Shown piece after piece: positions 59,154 through 64,000 of a DNA stretch of 64,000 nt. Made by a program: the position numbers and the translations under genes. The notes under the pieces were generated by a model. The model saw nothing but the letters and a program-made list of their open reading frames with translations. It was not told the origin of the DNA and ran no database searches. This DNA is from Acarospora socialis (taxonomy: Eukaryota > Ascomycota > Lecanoromycetes > Acarosporales > Acarosporaceae): the NCBI GenBank assembly GCA_025617375.2, contig JAMYGW020000012.1, positions 1,116,001 to 1,180,000 on the forward strand, read 5' to 3'. Position 1 is the first letter of the stretch. Every line of letters begins with the position of its first letter.

Positions 59154-59765
59154 TCAGTCCCGAGCGACAGAGAGGTCTGACTCCCAGCACTTCTTAACAG
59201 CATCGACCCTGACCTCGCAACCAGTCTTCCTATCGCGCGCCCATCCGCATTTCGTACAACCAAATAGTCGAATCTCATGATAAGCGACCCGGAGATCTTT
59301 CCCAGAGATGGTGCATCCAGGGCCTTGAATGAAGACGCCACACCCGACGCCAAATGCATTCCCAACGCACGTGCCTGTGTGTTCGGGGCTGTTTTGGACG
59401 GATACGCCACGTCAGCCTGGTAATCTAGACACTGAGGAAACATCGGTCAATATGACTTACCTTAGGCCCGTCATGTACGTGGTATCCTCGATGATCTGTC
59501 GAAAGGCGGCAGAACACATGGATTCTGAGAGGACCGAGTCGCAGATGAGACTTCTACTACACTCAAGTTGCAGTGTCCGTTTCACTACGGCGCTGAGGTT
59601 CGGACTCGTGGTGGTCTCCTGGAAGGCGTCGGGTTCGAAGCCTCGGACTACTTGACCTGTAGTCCCGAGGTCGGGAATTCCGCTCGTCGACGCAGGCGTT
59701 GGGGACGCCAGCGAGGTGATGGAGATAGCCAAAATGGCGAGAGCGGAGATAAATGTTAAGTGCAT
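59154..59765 (-). CDS. KP4-like secreted cysteine-rich protein
   Basis: Exons 59461-59765 and 59154-59388 join in phase; 179 residues, apparently intact. MHLTFISALAILAISITSLA is a signal peptide. A propeptide-like stretch follows, with a possible dibasic site (VVKR). The mature part has ten cysteines: LECSRSLIC, SMC, GTC, GVGCGVFIQGPGC and a C-terminal FGCTKCG, then TGCEVRVDAVKKC. This order and the HGCKxCG-like end resemble KP4 killer-type proteins, which are widespread in ascomycete genomes and in some cases block calcium uptake of competitors. The match is by pattern, so function is inferred. The intron is 72 bases (GTAAGT to AACAG). Confidence 0.65.
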
Positions 59766-60500
59766 GTCGAAGTCCTCGCTCTGGTGACTGGAGAGGCGTC
59801 GTTCAGGTGAGAACGCCAAAGGTGTTTATTTATCCTTTTTAATTTCTTGAGGGTCTGAAGAGGATTTGGAATTGATATCCGAAAATCAACTCGATGGAAA
59901 AACGGCAATATATCCTCTACAGGCACCAGGAAAGAAACGGGCTTGGTTTATCAATCTTCGTGCACCCAGGACGGGTCACGCACCCCAGTGCAAAAATCAT
60001 CACCCTGTAAACAAACGCAATGCAGGTTGCGGCCAGAGAGTCAAATCCTTAAATCTGACCATTTTCCACCGTAGAAGGACTCTGATGCGCAAAGTAAAAT
60101 GGCGCAACATTCGCCGTTCCCTGTACAACGATGCTGATATACGCTTCAAAGGTTGGTACGCCTGTCGAAAAGGGAGAAGTAGGGATTATCGCACAATGCC
60201 ATGCCAGGATCTCGATGTCGCGGTGTGTGAGGAGCGGACCCCCCTCCGAAAAATGTCTGGCCCAGCTGAAACACAGCAGTGATATCACCAAGACATTAGC
60301 CGCAAGGGGGTGGCATTGCGGTCGTTAAGGCCGCCAGCTGGATCTGATTGTACGGATGTATATACCGACATCCGGAGATTCAACGAGACCCTGCATACGG
60401 CAGCAGACCCTGCATTGATAGCCGTAAGAAAAGCCGACGACATAACCAAGGACGCGGTTCTCGAGTCTTCTTGTCAAGGCTTTTCTTTTTGGATGATATC
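59766..60500. other. Region without a recognisable intact gene
   Basis: It holds the promoter side of the KP4-like gene. A 138-codon plus frame (59866-60282) has no similarity that I know. Confidence 0.35.
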
Positions 60501-61103
60501 ATGACCTGCTGTCTCTCTTCTGAGACAGTTCTTATCCCCTTATTGACTATATTGGAGATGCGTTCCAAGAAGCCCGCAAGAACAAGATGGACGCTTACTG
60601 TCGGCGCATTGTCTGCTCCCGATGGGTCCCCTGAGGTGCCCTGCATCTTGCAAATCGGGCTGCACGTGTATGGAGCACCTCCGCAGCCTGAGGTTTCTAC
60701 GGAAGAAGCGCTGATCGTTGGCCCACAACTTGATGGTTCTTGGAGGGCTCCCCGCCGTCTTGAAGAATGGGTACAGATCGTTCTTTATAGCGTGCCTTGT
60801 TCTTCGTCCAATAAGTCTGTATTCGATTTTAAGGGTGTGGTATTCTCTGGTAGATTCAGGCGAACACAGTTGTCCTGTATACATTGTCCACATGGTCAAG
60901 CAGGACAACACCAGCAACGTGAGTTCAGCACATCAATGAAGGTCACCTTGCAATTGCTCCGGGCCAACTATAATTGGTTGGTAACTGCTACACCCTTTTT
61001 CAACCGGAAAGAGGATATCTTTGGATTGCTCCAGATATTGTGGAGAGAAGAGTGGCTGAATGCTGTTCTAAACGATATCTTGGAGTGCTCCATATGGTTT
61101 TGA
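60500..61103 (+). pseudogene. Fragment of a SNF2-family helicase
   Basis: A plus frame ending at 61103 contains STSMKVTLQLLRANYNWLVT followed by ATPFFNRKEDIFGLLQILW. This is motif III (TATP) and its surroundings in SNF2/Rad5-like helicases of fungi. Upstream text in the same frame (LEEWVQIVLYSVPCSSSNK) fits the family less well, and a neighbouring frame has VKQDNTSNVSSAH where a DEAH-box block is expected. The ATP-binding N-terminal part and the C-terminal helicase half are missing. It is a truncated, decayed copy, probably left by a rearrangement next to the KP4-like gene. Confidence 0.55.
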
Positions 61104-61408
61104 CCCCCTTGCAATATATCACACACTCAACATACATATCCATGATCTACTATTGAGAAGAACTCCAAGTCTTCACGATGTGGAATGACTCTATAGACCT
61201 ATCCTATGAATAATATACAACTCTAACTCTACCCAATCATCTAACAATGCCATGGTATCCCTCCCGATGAACCCCATCCAAAACGCTACCCAAAAACCGA
61301 TGCTATGCTAAAATGCTATGCTATGCCAATACCCAATATCCAACACCTAAGAATAAACCGAAAAAAATAAACCCGAAGCCCCCCGCTAAAATATGCTATG
61401 CTAACAGC
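61104..61408. other. Intergenic, ASH1 downstream, with ATGCTATGCT repeats
   Basis: About 300 bases. ATGCTATGCT-type units recur at 61300-61327 and again at about 61392-61402, inside the likely ASH1 3' leader. No gene. Confidence 0.5.
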
Positions 61409-63398
61409 TTAACGGCCCCCGTTCCTCCCCGCCCGCGGCACCACCACCTTCCTCTTCTTCGCCGTCCCGTCAGACCCATCATCGAGGGCCTGCTGAAGCT
61501 TCCGCTTCGCGCCCCCGATGATGGGCCTGACGAGGGCCCTCAGCTCCTTGCCGCCGCGGTGCTCCTTGGGCCGGGGGCCCAGGACGCCCCGACACGCCGG
61601 AGCACCGCAGCGGCATTGCTGGACGTTCTTGACCGAGAAGGGGCTGCATGGTTCAGGTGAGTCAGCTATCATCATCATCGAAGGATGGTGATGGGGCGGG
61701 CTTACTCGAAGTTGTAGTCGTATGTCAACTCCTCCCCGGTCATGATGCCCTTGTCGCCGGCGAAGAGGGCCATGCGTGGCTTGCCGGCGACGGTCCACTT
61801 CGTCATGCGGCAGTTGGGCTCGCATGAGTGGTTGACGAACCGGGCGATCGAGCCCCGTGTTGCGTCGATGATCATGTTTTGGTCGAAGAGCATGAGGTAG
61901 TAGCACTGTCGGAGGATGTTAGTACATGCATCAGGCCTTGTCGGATACCGTCAACATCATCATACCTCGTTGTCCTTATATCTCGTGTTCATCCTGCTCT
62001 CACATTCCTCCTGAGTGATGATCTCACCTGCGTATTCGACGATGATCTGGTTGGGCTCAAACGTGCGGTTGCTTCGAACGCCATATCCACGGTCTTTAGT
62101 TTTGATGACTTCAACGCCGATGTTGTATTTCCCGCCAGCTTTGCACCGCTTCTTCAAATCCTCAAAGCTGCGATTAGTGCATGACTCCGCGCCAATGCTA
62201 CAGTTGTTATCGTCACATTCGTAAAACATAAGTCTGTTGAAGCAGTCCTCATCACAGCCACTCTCGGGCTTGCAGATGCAGGTTGAGTATTCTTGGAGCT
62301 TGGTGTTTTTCCAGATGTTGGCGGCTTCTCCGACGAATACATCTAGACTCACAGTTAGCGGCAGCAGCAAAGCAATGGGTAAGGTAACGACTTACTCTTC
62401 TGCGTCTTCTTCCATTCCTCAGGCTTTGGCTGGCCGGGCGGTAGAGGGTTGAATACCTCAAAAGGAAGCTTGAAATCTCTCCCAGTCTCTAACATCCTTT
62501 GCCCTGCAAACATTGGTAGAGGCAACAACTTTCTCTCCTTGGGCTTCTCAGGGCTCTTCGAATTTTTCTTCTTGAGTTTATTTTTCGTGTCAGTCAACCG
62601 TGGGTCGAAGTCGCGGTCTTGCCCAACGTATAAACCTTGCGATAGCCACCGCTTGACTTTGGGTTTCGGTACTTCATGCCTTGATAATGTAGTTGTACCG
62701 GTGTCTGTTTTGCTCAACCCATTATCCGCGACGCGTACACGCTTCGTGACAGGACCCTCAACAACCTTCTCCTCCTGAACTTGAGACCCTCTGGGTCTGA
62801 GAGTAGTCCTCCTATCCACTTTGATAGCCTGCAGCTTCTCTTTCCCTGCAGCGATAGCCTCCCTACCACGCTTCCCCAGAGCTGTTGTAGTGGTTCTGAC
62901 CATAGTCGTCGCTTTCTCTATGAGCTTCAGACGCGTCGATCTCCTCGTTTTTATTTCCTCCGCCGGTTCAGGCTTCTTCGTCTCGTCAACAGGCATAGCG
63001 TCAACTTTCCCAATTGTTTCTGAGGTTAGAATCCTTTCCAGCACAAGCTGTTGCTGAGATACAACATGCTGGTTGACCAGCGTTGCGCCGGAAACCGTGC
63101 GGCTGCCGCCGTCGCTGTTCGTCTGCGCCGTTTCGTTGGCAGCTCGATGGTCCAAGCTTCTGATGCGGTCAAGGGCACGCGGAGTTTGGTCAATGTCGGT
63201 AAGCGCATCATACCAAGTCTCCTCAGCTTCGGGCTTCATGGTCGCGTCGGTAATCGCGCTTGAGGCGTCGTCAGCGTCCTCCGTAGGTGGTGTTGTGGTG
63301 GAGCGCCCCGTGGAGGGGTCGTAAGAATTATCGCGGACAGTGATGCATGAAAGCGTAGACGCAGATGGAGAGCGTGTCATTATACGACGAGGAGCCAT
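61409..63398 (-). CDS. ASH1: Ash1-like SET-domain histone H3K36 methyltransferase
   Basis: Exons 62396-63398, 61966-62342, 61706-61905 and 61409-61643 keep phase; 604 residues. The first 330 residues are disordered and basic (IKTRRSTRLKLIEKATT). The AWS domain reads TCICKPESGCDEDCFNRLMF and ECDDNNCSIGAESCTNR. The SET domain has GYGVRSNRTFEPNQIIVEYA, then SIARFVNHSCEPNCRM with the NHSC motif and GEELTYDYNF. The post-SET zinc site is CRCGAPACRGVLG. A short basic tail ends the protein, with no WW or SRI domain, which argues for Ash1 and against Set2. Ash1-type enzymes methylate H3K36, in fungi mostly at silent, subtelomeric or AT-rich chromatin. Confidence 0.85.
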
Positions 63399-64000
63399 GG
63401 CTGGAAAAGTACTTGTCTTGAAGAAGAAGTAAGAAGATGTGCTATGCTTGAACAAGCTGATTCAGGGCAAACGTGTACCGCGTGTACAAGAACCAATATT
63501 GACTTGGGACAATGGTTTGTGATCGTGAGAATCGTGAGGCTCGCGTCGCTCATAGAGTGTACGTGTGCGAAGGGGAGAGAATTTGGGAGAGGAGAAGGAG
63601 TGGGAGTGGGTATTTGTATTGCACATATTTCTGTAAAGGGAAGGGTTGAAGGGGAGCTCGAATTCGCGAGACGTGCAGGAGCCCACAACAAACCCTTGTC
63701 CGCCAATCATCGATGCTCCATTCTTCAACATTCCTTTTCTTCTTGGCTATGGACGAATTGACCTGGCAACTTGCATCTCAGAGAACAACTTTGGAAGGTG
63801 GCAGTGAGGATATATAGATTATTAAGCTGGTCTATGATACAAAGTTTATCCCAGGCTCTTCGCTCATACAATAATATACACCAGATCCGGAGATGCACTC
63901 ACACCGTATCCGTCTCTTCCAAAGACCCCAATTGCTACAATTAAGAAAATGATATACAAGTCGCTGACGTGTGGGGAATCGAGGTTTGTACAGGTAACGC
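63399..64000. other. ASH1 upstream region
   Basis: About 600 bases to the window end. The ASH1 promoter and leader should lie here. Frames on either strand have no support. Confidence 0.45.

Noticed and set aside
61409-63398. Set2 rather than Ash1
   Set aside because: The post-SET is followed by only about 60 residues, with no WW or SRI domain; AWS text is closer to Ash1.

Overview
The window is nuclear DNA of a filamentous ascomycete (Pezizomycotina). Dothideomycetes is my best guess, but that is inference from the gene content only. The support is dense genes on both strands, many introns of about 45-80 bases with GTAWGT-type donors and CTRAY branch sites, and fungal families throughout (Eos1, MIX17, CFEM, KP4-like, HET, Sec2, Rgd1, Pmt2). 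I rebuilt exon structures by hand from splice motifs, frame continuity and recalled family sequences. Most junctions keep phase exactly, but single coordinates could be off by a base and no transcript evidence was available.

Layout. 0-11.9 kb: end of a sodium/solute symporter, mitochondrial mL45/Mba1, EOS1, eIF1 (SUI1), an Asterix/PAT subunit and the Mediator subunit MED12. 11.9-22.5 kb: an accessory stretch with a secreted Cys-rich EF-hand protein, a BAH-like gene, unresolved coding-looking blocks, a coiled-coil protein with internal 21-base repeats and a decayed HET gene. 22.6-52.7 kb: a compact housekeeping run of RGD1, NOP6, Rac, a CFEM protein, CMS1, CENP-T, SURF1/SHY1, a UBX protein, MIX17, LRP1, a ketopantoate reductase, a SET methyltransferase, COQ4, PMT2, SF3A1 and SEC2. 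53.8-64 kb: a secreted GH43, an M20 amidohydrolase, PDCD5, a KP4-like secreted protein, a fragment of a SNF2 helicase and an Ash1-like histone methyltransferase.

Themes. Several neighbours act in mitochondria (mL45, SURF1, MIX17, COQ4), several in RNA or ribosome maturation (NOP6, CMS1, LRP1, SF3A1), and RGD1 (a Rho-family GAP), Rac and SEC2 in polarity and secretion. They are independent transcription units, not operons. Divergent pairs share short promoters: SURF1/UBX 165 bases, SET/COQ4 296 bases. Convergent pairs can nearly touch: CENP-T and SURF1 stop codons are 22 bases apart. I found no clear transposon, virus-like element, CRISPR array, rRNA or tRNA. The most unusual observations are tiny exons in small conserved genes, a probable GC-AG intron in PDCD5, the Cys-rich plus EF-hand secreted protein, the KP4-like protein beside helicase debris, and unresolved coding-looking blocks at 12.4-13.1, 15-16.1 and 17-18.5 kb. 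I do not see a clearly new multi-gene system.
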